From: Methylobacterium sp. 77
GTDB lineage: Bacteria; Pseudomonadota; Alphaproteobacteria; Rhizobiales; Beijerinckiaceae
DNA length: 64,000 bases
Direction: 5' to 3'
Assembly (NCBI RefSeq): GCF_000372825.1
Contig: NZ_KB910516.1
Span: 2,957,825-3,021,824 of the forward strand
Part shown: one piece after another, positions 14,326-22,012 of the stretch
Position numbering within the stretch: position 1 is the stretch's first letter
How the letters are laid out: each line of letters starts with the position of its first letter
The notes under the pieces: model-generated
Told to the model about the DNA's origin: nothing
Databases searched by the model: none
Seen by the model: the letters and a program-made list of their open reading frames with translations, nothing else
Program-made: the position numbers and the translations under genes

Positions 14326-14340
14326 AAAGATATCTTTATG
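14323..14340. promoter_or_regulatory. Perfect 18-bp palindrome, candidate ArsR/SahR-type operator
   Basis: CATAAAGATATCTTTATG is fully self-complementary, AT-rich in a GC-rich region, and its last three bases on the minus strand are the regulator's start codon. ArsR-family proteins bind such 12-2-12-like or shorter dyads as dimers. Its position would block initiation of the regulator-metF-metH transcript, so autorepression is the simplest reading. Confidence 0.7.
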
Positions 14341-14563
14341 TTCGATCTCGCGACCTGGCAAGGGGAATCAATCAGGATACCGGCCCGGAGCGAGAGCAAG
14401 CCGGCCTCACCCTATCGTGGCGACCTCGCGCGAGGACCGAGCGCGTCCGTTCCGGTGGAGAGACGCAAACGAAGCTCTTCCGAGGGGAGCGCTCCGGCAT
14501 TTCTGCCGATATGCTGCGCTCCGTCGTCGTCCTTCGATCCCGGAACAACAGAAACGCCACCGC

Positions 14564-15256
14564 GTGACCCAGACCAATTCCCGTCCCCCGATCCGTTTCC
14601 GCGGCCGTTCGTTCATGGCCCTCGTGCTGGCCCCCTCGGCACCGGTCCATGACTGGCTCGAAGACCTCGATGCGCTGGCCCGGCGATCCCCGGCCTTCTT
14701 CGTCGGACGGCCGGTGATCCTGGACGTGGCGGGCCTCGGCCTCGATCGGGCGGATCTCACGGCCCTGGTCTCCGACCTCAAGGCACGCGACGTCACGGTC
14801 ATGGGGATCGAGGGAGCAAAATCCGGCAGCCTCGGCGAGGGTCTGCCCCCTGCCCCGGCGGGAGGTCGGCCGGTGGAGGAGGTCGCCACGCCGGACGCGC
14901 CGATGCCGACCGAGGCGCCTCGTGCGCCCCGCTCGCTGATCCTCGACCAGCCGGTCCGCTCGGGCCAGACGGTCCTGCACCTCGAAGGCGACATCACCAT
15001 CATGGGGTCGGTGGCGTCGGGCGCAGAGGTGATCGCCGGCGGCTCGATCCACATCTACGGGGCGTTGCGCGGACGGGCCATCGCCGGCGCTTCCGGCAAT
15101 CCGGATGCCCGCATCACCTGCCGCAAGTTCGAGCCGGAACTGCTCGCCATCGACGGCCTCTACAGGACGGCGGACGATCTCGGAGCGGAACGCCGCGGCC
15201 AGCCGGCGCAGGTCCGCCTGGACGGCGATTCCATCAAGGTCGCCGGATTGGAGTGA
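14564..15256 (+). CDS. minC: Septum site-determining protein MinC, first copy
   Basis: Inhibitor of FtsZ polymerisation that acts with membrane-bound MinD. 230 aa: an N-terminal FtsZ-binding domain (about 1-95), a Pro/Ala linker, and the C-terminal beta-helix domain (about 125-225) with SGQTVLHLEGDITIMG, the GGSIHIYGALRGRA motif and CRKFEPEL. The GTG at 14564 is chosen because it aligns with the start of the second minC. An ATG-less upstream extension to 14417 has no homology to it. The ribosome site is weak. A paralogue follows 229 bp downstream on the same strand. Confidence 0.9.
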   Translation: MTQTNSRPPIRFRGRSFMALVLAPSAPVHDWLEDLDALARRSPAFFVGRPVILDVAGLGLDRADLTALVSDLKARDVTVMGIEGAKSGSLGEGLPPAPAGGRPVEEVATPDAPMPTEAPRAPRSLILDQPVRSGQTVLHLEGDITIMGSVASGAEVIAGGSIHIYGALRGRAIAGASGNPDARITCRKFEPELLAIDGLYRTADDLGAERRGQPAQVRLDGDSIKVAGLE

Positions 15257-15427
15257 GGCGGCAGCCTCATCGCGGCGATTGGTGTGAAGTCCGGCGAAGG
15301 CTCGGGCGATTTCGGCCCGATCCACTCGATATGAGTAAGGCAGCGTCCGTTCGGCGGGGCGGCCGTTATCGATTTATGGCCGTCACGCCCCGTCACAGCA
15401 TCTCATGATCCAAGGAACCGAGGTTCG

Positions 15428-15444
15428 TTAACGAAGCGGTAACC
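15428..15444. promoter_or_regulatory. CtrA-like box upstream of the second minC
   Basis: TTAACGAAGCGGTAACC fits the CtrA consensus TTAA-N7-TTAAC with a single mismatch (GTAAC). It lies about 40 bp before the GTG of minC2, in the only long spacer of the min locus. CtrA control of minCDE is reported in Sinorhizobium meliloti. Here it is a sequence match only. Confidence 0.45.
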
Positions 15445-15485
15445 ATAACGGACGTCAATGGTTCGGTAAGGAATCGCGAGAGCCC

Positions 15486-16184
15486 GTGACACACGCCCCT
15501 CCATCCCGCCGATCCGTCCAGCTTCGTGGCCGCGCCTTCAAGGCACTCGTCCTGGCCCCGGAAGCCCCGCTTCCCGATTGGTTCGCCGATCTGGATGCTT
15601 CGCTGAAGCGTTCGCCGACCTTGCTCGACGGCCGCCCACTCATCCTCGACATCGCGGCGCTCGGGTCCGACCCCGAAGTGCTCGGCAAGCTTCTGGCCGA
15701 TCTCGGCACCCGCCGCATCCGCATCCTCGGCATCGAGGGCGCCGCGGCGTCGCTCTCGGGGACGAGCCTGCTCGACGGTCTCGCCATCCCCCCGCTTCTG
15801 GTGGGCGGACGACCGGCCACCAGCATCGATGTCCCCACCGATGCCGATCCCGAGACGACCTCTCTCATGATCGAGGGTTCGGTCCGTTCCGGCCAGTCGA
15901 TCGTGCACCCTACCGGCGACGTCACCGTCATGGGCTCGGTGGCATCCGGCGCCGAGATCCTGGCGGGCGGCTCGATCCACGTCTACGGGGCGCTTCGCGG
16001 CCGTGCCATCGCCGGCGCCGCCCGCAACCCACGCGCACGTATCTACTGCCGCAAGTTCGAACCCGAACTGCTCGGGATCGATCGCCTCGTCCGCACGGCC
16101 GAGGACATGGGCACGACTCTGCGCGGGAAACCCGTGCAGATCTGGCTCGATAGCGGCTCCATCAAAATGGCAACCTTGGATTAG
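15486..16184 (+). CDS. minC: Septum site-determining protein MinC, second copy
   Basis: 232 aa with the same architecture as the first copy, and nearly superimposable in the beta-helix domain: GSVASGAE, AGGSIH, YGALRGRAIAGA and CRKFEPELL are shared. The N-terminal FtsZ-binding half and linker differ much more. The GTG start at 15486 is preceded by GAGAG. It is followed after 14 bp by minD, so this is the canonical minC of the minCDE unit. The 229-bp spacer before it carries a CtrA-like box and could hold an internal promoter. Confidence 0.93.
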   Translation: MTHAPPSRRSVQLRGRAFKALVLAPEAPLPDWFADLDASLKRSPTLLDGRPLILDIAALGSDPEVLGKLLADLGTRRIRILGIEGAAASLSGTSLLDGLAIPPLLVGGRPATSIDVPTDADPETTSLMIEGSVRSGQSIVHPTGDVTVMGSVASGAEILAGGSIHVYGALRGRAIAGAARNPRARIYCRKFEPELLGIDRLVRTAEDMGTTLRGKPVQIWLDSGSIKMATLD

Positions 16185-16198
16185 GGAGACATACGAAT

Positions 16199-17014
16199 AT
16201 GGCCAAGGTTCTGGTCGTTACTTCGGGCAAGGGTGGCGTCGGCAAGACGACCACCACAGCGGCTCTCGGCGCGGCACTCGCGCAAGCGGGCCAAAGCGTC
16301 GCCGTCGTCGATTTCGACGTCGGCTTGCGTAACCTCGACCTCGTGATGGGTGCCGAGCGGCGCGTGGTCTACGACCTCATCAACGTGGTCAACGGCGACG
16401 CCAAGCTCAACCAGGCGCTGATCCGCGACAAGCGGCTCGAGAATCTCTCGCTGCTGCCCGCCTCGCAGACCCGCGACAAGGACGCGCTCACCGACGAGGG
16501 CGTCGCCAAGGTGATGGACGAACTGCGCGAGAAGTTCGACTGGGTGATCTGCGATTCCCCGGCCGGCATCGAGCGCGGCGCCACTTTGGCCATGCGCCAC
16601 GCCGATCTCGCCGTGGTCGTCACGAACCCGGAAGTCTCCTCGGTGCGCGATTCCGACCGCATCATCGGGCTGCTCGATTCGAAGACGCTGAAGGCCGAGC
16701 GCGGCGAGATCATGGAGAAGCACCTGATCCTCACCCGCTACGACCCCGCCCGCGCCGACCGCGGCGACATGCTCAAGGTCGACGACGTGCTCGAGATCCT
16801 CTCGATCCCGCTGCTCGCCATCATCCCGGAGAGCCTCGAAGTTCTGCGCGCCTCGAATGTCGGCTGCCCGGTGACGATGAACAACCCGCTCAGCGCTCCG
16901 GCCCGGGCCTATATCGACGCCGTCCGCCGCCTGAAGGGCGATTCGGTGCCGATGACCGTGCCCTCCGACAAGAAGTCTCTCCTCAACAAGCTGTTCACAC
17001 GGAGGGCGGCATGA
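16199..17014 (+). CDS. minD: Septum site-determining ATPase MinD
   Basis: Deviant Walker-A ATPase that recruits MinC to the membrane and is displaced by MinE. 271 aa. The P-loop GKGGVGKTT is at 10-18 with signature Lys11, switch I is DFDVGLRNLDLVMG, and switch II is DSPAGIE. The C-terminus ends with the basic amphipathic KSLLNKLFTRRAA, the membrane-targeting helix. The start follows GGGAGA. Its stop overlaps minE by 4 bp. Confidence 0.97.
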   Translation: MAKVLVVTSGKGGVGKTTTTAALGAALAQAGQSVAVVDFDVGLRNLDLVMGAERRVVYDLINVVNGDAKLNQALIRDKRLENLSLLPASQTRDKDALTDEGVAKVMDELREKFDWVICDSPAGIERGATLAMRHADLAVVVTNPEVSSVRDSDRIIGLLDSKTLKAERGEIMEKHLILTRYDPARADRGDMLKVDDVLEILSIPLLAIIPESLEVLRASNVGCPVTMNNPLSAPARAYIDAVRRLKGDSVPMTVPSDKKSLLNKLFTRRAA

Positions 17015-17328
17015 GCCTGCGCAACCTCTTCAACAAACGTGCTTCGGCCCCCACTGCCCGTGACCGCCTGCAACTCATCCTGGCCCACGAGCGGGCCGGG
17101 GCCGGCGGCTCCGATCTGGTGATGCTGCTGCGCGAGGAGATCCTCGCCGTCATCGCCAAGCACGTCACGGTGGAGCGGGACAAGGTCCAGATCCGCCTGG
17201 AACGGGGCCAGGACATGTCGACCCTCGGCGTCGACATCGAACTCCCGATGACGGCCCCGGCCAAACCGCCGGCCAAGTCACCGGCGAAGGCGCCAGCCAA
17301 GCCTTCGGGTAAGCGCGCAGCGGCGTGA
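17011..17328 (+). CDS. minE: Cell division topological specificity factor MinE
   Basis: Stimulates MinD ATPase and drives Min oscillation. 105 aa. It has an N-terminal anti-MinCD/membrane segment (MSLRNLFNKR), the core with ARDRLQLILAHERAG, and the C-terminal dimerisation beta-strand region with VDIELPM. Beyond residue 82 there is a low-complexity tail of Ala, Pro and Lys repeats (AKPPAK, SPAKAPAKPS) not found in enterobacterial MinE. It is translationally coupled to minD through an ATGA overlap. The next gene converges, with only 10 bp between stops. Confidence 0.95.
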   Translation: MSLRNLFNKRASAPTARDRLQLILAHERAGAGGSDLVMLLREEILAVIAKHVTVERDKVQIRLERGQDMSTLGVDIELPMTAPAKPPAKSPAKAPAKPSGKRAAA

Positions 17329-17338
17329 CCGCTGCCCG

Positions 17339-18586
17339 TCATCCGATGAACAGGCCGGCGATGGTGGCGCTGGTCAGGTTCGACAAGGTACCAGCGAGGA
17401 TCGCGCGCATTCCATAGCGTGCGATCTCCGATCTCCGTTCGGGGACGAGGCTCGCGAGACTGGCGAGCTGGATCGCGATGGAGGCGAGATTGGCAAAGCC
17501 GCACAGGGCGAAGCAGACGATGGCGGTCGTCCGCGCGTCGAGGACACCCGATTTCAGCGTCGGCGAAAGCTGGGCATAGGCCAGGAATTCGTTGAACGCG
17601 ATCTTCTGCGCGATGGCGCCGCCCACCAGACCGGCCTCGCTCCACGGCACGCCCATGAGCCAGGCCAGCGGCGAGAAGGCCAGCCCGAGCACGCCCTCGA
17701 TGCTCAGGCCCGGATAGCCGACGAGGCCGCCACCCCATCCGGCGATGCCGTTGAGCAGGGCGATCAGCCCGGTGAAGGCGATCAGCATGGCCCCCACCGA
17801 GACCGCGATGACGAGCCCCTTCTGGGTGCCGTCGGCCGCCGCCTCGATCAGGTTCACCGCCCGCGTCTCGCCGAACTCGACCTGCATCGTCGTCACCCGC
17901 GTCGGCTCCGTCGAGGGCATCAGGATCTTGGCGTAGAGAAGCCCGCCTGGGATCGCCATGACGCCGGCCGCCAGCAGGTACTCCATCGGCACGCCGAGCG
18001 CGGCATAGCCGGCCAGGATCGATCCAGCGGTGGAGGCGGCCCCGCTCGTCATCACCGCGAACAGTTCCGCTCCCGTCAGCAGCGCGAGGAAGGGCCGCAG
18101 GGCCACGGCGATCTCGCTCTGGCCGATGACGATGGTGATGACGGCCGAGAACGTCTCGATGGGCGAGGTGCCGAGCACCCGCCGCAGCCCCGCACCGATG
18201 ATGCGGGCGAGGGTCTGCATCACCTTCAGATGATACAGGATCGCGATCAGGGCCGAGACGTAGAGGATCTGCGGCAGCACCCGCAGGGCCAGGATGAACC
18301 CGCTGCCGCCGAACAGCTCGAACATGCGCGGCTCGACGAGGCCGCCGAACAGGAACAGCACCCCGCGATCGCCGTAGGCGAGTACCGTCTGCACGAGGGT
18401 CGCCGCAGCATCGAGGGCCTGCCGGCCGAGCGGCACGAACAGCACGACGGCGCCGATGGCGATCTGCAAGGCGAGCGCCGAGATTACGGTCCGGGGCCGG
18501 ATCGCCCGGCGATTGGTGGAGAACAGGATCGCGACGGCAAGGAGCAGCGCCAGACTCGCGCCTGCATGGAACACTCTGTCGGTCAT
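17339..18586 (-). CDS. Concentrative nucleoside transporter (CNT/NupC family)
   Basis: Inner-membrane cation-coupled nucleoside uptake. 415 aa with about ten hydrophobic helices. The CNT signature regions are present: GQSEIAV (the nucleoside-binding hairpin 1 motif is GQSE), SGAASTAGSILAGYAALGV and the C-terminal QKIAFNEFLAY followed by CGFANLASI. NupC orthologues are about 400 aa. The substrate spectrum cannot be told from sequence. Monocistronic, convergent with minE. Confidence 0.92.
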   Translation of the reverse strand: MTDRVFHAGASLALLLAVAILFSTNRRAIRPRTVISALALQIAIGAVVLFVPLGRQALDAAATLVQTVLAYGDRGVLFLFGGLVEPRMFELFGGSGFILALRVLPQILYVSALIAILYHLKVMQTLARIIGAGLRRVLGTSPIETFSAVITIVIGQSEIAVALRPFLALLTGAELFAVMTSGAASTAGSILAGYAALGVPMEYLLAAGVMAIPGGLLYAKILMPSTEPTRVTTMQVEFGETRAVNLIEAAADGTQKGLVIAVSVGAMLIAFTGLIALLNGIAGWGGGLVGYPGLSIEGVLGLAFSPLAWLMGVPWSEAGLVGGAIAQKIAFNEFLAYAQLSPTLKSGVLDARTTAIVCFALCGFANLASIAIQLASLASLVPERRSEIARYGMRAILAGTLSNLTSATIAGLFIG

Positions 18587-18737
18587 CGGGCCCCGCCTCT
18601 TGCGGGTGGCGGAGCAAGGGTGATGCCGGGGCAGGCGCGCATCATGTCGGGCTCATCCGGAACGGGAAGACGTCCGGCGTGTTGACCGTCAAGCTGCGCC
18701 GTAATGCGGCGCATAAACGGTTTGAAGGAAGACAGCC

Positions 18738-18866
18738 ATGAGCCTCATCGGACGCCTCGTCACCAAGATCCTCGGCAACGAGGACCGCACCGTGGTTCGC
18801 GACGACCGCAACTCGGATTCGAGCAACGCCATCGGGCGCCTCGTCACCAAGATCCTGCGCAAGTAA
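18738..18866 (+). CDS. 42-aa small protein with duplicated GRLVTKIL motif
   Basis: Not a known family to me. ATG at 18738 follows AAGGAAG by seven bases, a strong ribosome site. The product is MSLI-GRLVTKILGN, then a charged spacer (EDRTVVRDDRNSDSSN), then AIGRLVTKILRK. The nonapeptide IGRLVTKIL is exact in both halves, encoded by two near-identical DNA segments 84 bp apart (from 18747 and 18831) that differ mainly at wobble positions. Each half would form a short basic amphipathic helix. A good terminator follows at 18879, giving a complete small transcription unit. Confidence 0.65.
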   Translation: MSLIGRLVTKILGNEDRTVVRDDRNSDSSNAIGRLVTKILRK

Positions 18867-18878
18867 CGCCTCTTCGAG

Positions 18879-18907
18879 CGCCGCCGGCCACAGGGTCGGC
18901 GGCGTTT
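18879..18907 (+). terminator. Rho-independent terminator of the 42-aa gene
   Basis: CGCCGCCGGCC (18879-18889) pairs with GGTCGGCGGCG (18894-18904) with one wobble, a 4-nt ACAG loop, and TTT immediately after. It lies 12 bp past the stop codon. Confidence 0.7.
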
Positions 18908-18931
18908 CAATGTTTGCCCCAGACTCTGCCG

Positions 18932-19000
18932 CATCCTGAGATGCCGCAGCGCGAACCGGACGCCTCCTGCGAGGCCCGCTGACGCCGGCACCTCGGGATG
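18932..19000. repeat. Interspersed palindromic repeat, second type
   Basis: Inverted ends CATCCTGAGATGCC (18932-18945) and GGCACCTCGGGATG (18987-19000) match at 12 of 14 positions. Between them is a GCCTCCTGCGAGGC-type inner stem. Short elements with CATCCTGAGGTGCC-like ends are common between genes in Methylobacterium and Bradyrhizobium. It lies between the small-protein terminator and the ABC-F gene. Confidence 0.55.
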
Positions 19001-19047
19001 AGGTGGAAGAATCGGGGCGATAACCTTTCGACGTAAAGCGAGACTCC

Positions 19048-20673
19048 TCACGCCGCCTTGCGCTTGTTCTTCTTCTCGCGGCCCTGACCGGGCGCGGTCT
19101 TGCCGGTCTTCGAGCGGTCGAGGACGAAGCGGGCGTAGTCGTCCATGTCGCCGGCGAACGGCTTCACCGTCCTGTCGGCGGCGAGCCAGAGACGATCGGC
19201 CACCAGTTCCATCAACGAGCGATCGTGGGTGATCAGGATGACGGCACCGCCGTAATCGTTCAGCGCGTCGAGCAACGCCCGCCGGCTGTCGATGTCGAGG
19301 TGGTTCGTCGGCTCGTCGAGGATGAGCAGGTGGGGTGCCTGCATCGCCACGAGGTTGAGCAGGAGCCGCGCCCGCTCCCCGCCCGAGAGCGCATCCACCG
19401 TGGTTTCCTGCTTGTCGAAGGCGAGGCCGAAGCTCGCGAGCTTGGCACGGCGGCCGGATTCGCTGTCGTCCGGCCGCTCGCGGCGGATGATGGCGAGCGG
19501 CGTGTCCTTCGGGTCGAGGGCCTCGATCTGGTGCTGGTGGAACCAGCCGACCTGCACCCTGCCCTCGCGCACCATGCGCCCGTCCCGCACCTTCAGCGCG
19601 CCCGCCGCCATCTTGGCGAAGGTCGACTTGCCCGCGCCGTTGACGCCGAGCAGGCCGATCCGGTCGTCGACGTCGAGGGTCAGGTTGAGGTCGCGCAGAA
19701 CCGGTTCGTCCGCGCCGTAGCCGATGGTGGCGTCGGTGAGATGCATCAAGGGCGGCGCCAGCGGGCGCTTCGGCGACGGCAGGTGGAACGGCGCCACATG
19801 CTCCTCGATGGTGGTGGCGATGGGCTCCATCTTGGCGAGACGCTTCATCCGCGACTGGGCCTGGGCCGCCTTCGAGGCCGACGCCTTGAAGCGATCGACG
19901 AAGCTCTGCAGATGGGCGCGCTCCGCCTCCTGCTTCATCTTCGTGGAGGCCTGGAGCCGTGCCTTCTCGGCGCGGCGCTTCTCGAAATCGTCGTAGCCGC
20001 CGGTGTAGAGTTCGAGCTTGCCGTTGGCGACGTGCAGGATCGCGTCGACCGAGTTGTTCAGGAGTTCGCGGTCGTGGCTGATGATCAGCGCCGAGTGCGG
20101 ATAGCGCTTGAGCCGCGCCTCCAGCCAGAGCGCGCCCTCCAGATCGAGGTAGTTGGTCGGCTCGTCGAGCAGCAGCATGTCGGGCTCGGCGAAAAGCGCG
20201 GCGGCCAGCGCCACGCGCATGCGCCAGCCGCCGGAGAATTCCGACATCGGCCGGCTCAGATCCTCCACCGAGAAGCCGAGACCGGCGAGGATTTCGCCGG
20301 CCCGCGCCGGAGCCCGGTCGGCATCGATCTCGATGAGCCGGCCGTAGATCTCGCCCATGCGCTCGGGCTCGGCGGTGTCGAGTTCGAGGTTGAGCGCCTC
20401 GCGCTCGATATCCGCGGCCAGGATGGTGTCGATCAGGCTCACCGGCGTCGCCGGGTGTTCCTGGTCGACGGAGGCCACGCGGGCATTCTTCGGCAGCAGG
20501 ATCACGCCGCTATCGGGCTGGAACTCGCCGAGGATGATCTTGAACAGGGTCGACTTGCCGACGCCGTTGCGGCCGACGAGCCCGACCTTCGATCCCGGCG
20601 GCACGGCCACGCTGGCGCGGTCGAAGAAACGCCTGCCCCAGGCGTTGAAGGTGAGGTCTTCGATCTGGATCAT
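19048..20673 (-). CDS. ABC-F ATPase (YheS/Uup-like ribosome-associated)
   Basis: Soluble twin ABC ATPase without membrane domains, of the family that acts on ribosomes at the E site. 541 aa. The first domain has P-loop GRNGVGKS at 34-41, signature FSGGWRMR and Walker B LLLDEPTNYLDL. The charged interdomain linker (KRRAEKARLQASTKMKQEAE region) follows. The second domain has P-loop GVNGAGKS, signature LSGGERAR and LLILDEPTNHLDI. The C-terminus is a short basic tail instead of a coiled coil. Exact subfamily is uncertain. The patatin-like gene lies upstream on the same strand, 139 bp away. Confidence 0.9.
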   Translation of the reverse strand: MIQIEDLTFNAWGRRFFDRASVAVPPGSKVGLVGRNGVGKSTLFKIILGEFQPDSGVILLPKNARVASVDQEHPATPVSLIDTILAADIEREALNLELDTAEPERMGEIYGRLIEIDADRAPARAGEILAGLGFSVEDLSRPMSEFSGGWRMRVALAAALFAEPDMLLLDEPTNYLDLEGALWLEARLKRYPHSALIISHDRELLNNSVDAILHVANGKLELYTGGYDDFEKRRAEKARLQASTKMKQEAERAHLQSFVDRFKASASKAAQAQSRMKRLAKMEPIATTIEEHVAPFHLPSPKRPLAPPLMHLTDATIGYGADEPVLRDLNLTLDVDDRIGLLGVNGAGKSTFAKMAAGALKVRDGRMVREGRVQVGWFHQHQIEALDPKDTPLAIIRRERPDDSESGRRAKLASFGLAFDKQETTVDALSGGERARLLLNLVAMQAPHLLILDEPTNHLDIDSRRALLDALNDYGGAVILITHDRSLMELVADRLWLAADRTVKPFAGDMDDYARFVLDRSKTGKTAPGQGREKKNKRKAA

Positions 20674-20718
20674 GGGTCAGCGGCCAAACGCAGGGGAGAT
20701 GCGGGCCGATGGCCACAC

Positions 20719-20737
20719 GGGAGAGACGACCTCTCCC
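20719..20737. terminator. Hairpin between patatin-like and ABC-F genes
   Basis: GGGAGAG (20719-20725) and CTCTCCC (20731-20737) form a perfect 7-bp stem with a 5-nt loop in the 139-bp gap. There is no T-tract on the minus strand, so a role in termination after the patatin-like gene is only possible. Confidence 0.3.
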
Positions 20738-20812
20738 TATCGCAGTGCAGCATCGAGCGCGAGGGCGGGCGACGCAGGGCACCACCTCATTGCAGGGATG
20801 ATGCGCTGCCGC

Positions 20813-22012
20813 TCAGTTGCGCTCGACGCCGGCGGCGATGGCCTTCACCAGGGGCGCGGTGGGAACGTTCTTGCGCCAGAACGTGCCGGACCGGCCGGTC
20901 TCCTTTCCGGCCTCGTAGAGCTTGCGCATGTACGCCGTGTCGAAGCCCCGCGCCGCCGTCGTGTTGGGCGCGGATTCGTCGATATAGGTGAGGTTGAAGC
21001 CCATCCCGCTGCCGCGGGTGAAGGCGTAGGTCGCGGCCAGGGTCGCCCGGCTGCGGGCCCGGCTCGCGGTGGTGAAGGAGCGCTCGACGATGGAGAGGGT
21101 GTTGTTCTGCGCGACGTCGAATTCCGGCTCGAGGCGCCCGTTGATGATGACGTAGATGTCGGTCTTGCCGGCGGTCCGCAGGCGATTGTCCCGCAGCAGG
21201 AAAGATTGCGGCAAGGTGAAGACCGGCGTCACCACCGAACCGTCGACATGCATCTCCTGGAAAGCCTTGCCCTCGGCCTGCACCTCGAGCAGTTGCGGCG
21301 GGAACACGGCGGGAATGCTGGCGGATGCGGTCAGCACGTCGGTGAACAGCGAGACGGCGTTGGGTCCGCCATTGGCCGCGATGGCGCCCATGTTCCAGAT
21401 CACCGCCCGCTGGGAATCGAGGTTCGTCGTCACGACGAGGAGGCGACGCCCCTTGGCGTGCTGCTCGGCGATGGCCGCGAGGAGATCGGGCGTCACGTAG
21501 CGGCGCACGAGGTCGCGCAGGCGGCCATCCCCGAACAGGCCGGACCCGAACACGATGTTGGTGACGCTCGGCGACTGCACCAGGGTCGAGGCGACGCCGC
21601 TCGTATAGATATCGGTGAGGGTGGAATCGTAGGCCGGTCCGAGGAAGGCGAACGGCGCGATCAGGGCGCCAGTGCTCACTCCCGAGACGAGGGCGAATTC
21701 AGGCCGCTTGCCGGATTCCGTCCATCCGTTGAGGACGCCCGCGCCATAGGCCCCGTCACCGCCGCCGCCCGACAGGGCGAGGTAGGCGAAGGCCTGTTTC
21801 GAGCGTTCCGGCCTCGCCACCATCTCGGTGAAGGTGCTTTCCGACGCATCGGCATAGGCGCGAACGGAGAGATCCATCCCGGCCGGCACCGCCGCCGCCG
21901 CCTGGTCGGCGGTGTAGGCGACGCGCGGAATCGTTCCGCAGGCGGCCAGTTGTGCGGCCATCAGGAGAGCGGCGGCGCCCCGAGCCCATCCGAACCGGCG
22001 AGATGTCGACAT
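20813..22012 (-). CDS. Patatin-like phospholipase lipoprotein
   Basis: 399 aa. A lipoprotein signal peptide ends at LAAC with Cys25, so the protein is predicted to be envelope-anchored. The patatin fold has the oxyanion GGGGDG at 82-87, the nucleophile Ser113 in GVSTG, and the catalytic Asp257 in DGS (the family usually has DG[GA]). It likely hydrolyses acyl esters of lipids. Function in the envelope is inferred. It is divergent from the LOV kinase across a 455-bp spacer. Confidence 0.88.
   Translation of the reverse strand: MSTSRRFGWARGAAALLMAAQLAACGTIPRVAYTADQAAAAVPAGMDLSVRAYADASESTFTEMVARPERSKQAFAYLALSGGGGDGAYGAGVLNGWTESGKRPEFALVSGVSTGALIAPFAFLGPAYDSTLTDIYTSGVASTLVQSPSVTNIVFGSGLFGDGRLRDLVRRYVTPDLLAAIAEQHAKGRRLLVVTTNLDSQRAVIWNMGAIAANGGPNAVSLFTDVLTASASIPAVFPPQLLEVQAEGKAFQEMHVDGSVVTPVFTLPQSFLLRDNRLRTAGKTDIYVIINGRLEPEFDVAQNNTLSIVERSFTTASRARSRATLAATYAFTRGSGMGFNLTYIDESAPNTTAARGFDTAYMRKLYEAGKETGRSGTFWRKNVPTAPLVKAIAAGVERN

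Noticed and set aside
14417-14563. 49-residue N-terminal extension of minC1
   Set aside because: Not matched by minC2, Arg-rich and shadow-like, and a GTG aligned with the minC2 start exists.
13243-14563. SAM or SAH riboswitch before the met genes
   Set aside because: No pseudoknot core or conserved junction could be traced; the palindrome and ArsR fusion explain regulation better.
18659-18683. EcfG-type promoter (GGAAC-N16-TGTT) before the 42-aa gene
   Set aside because: One base off in the -10 part. An equally good near match lies at 14543 in an unlikely place, so chance is not excluded. A general-stress RNA-seq would decide.
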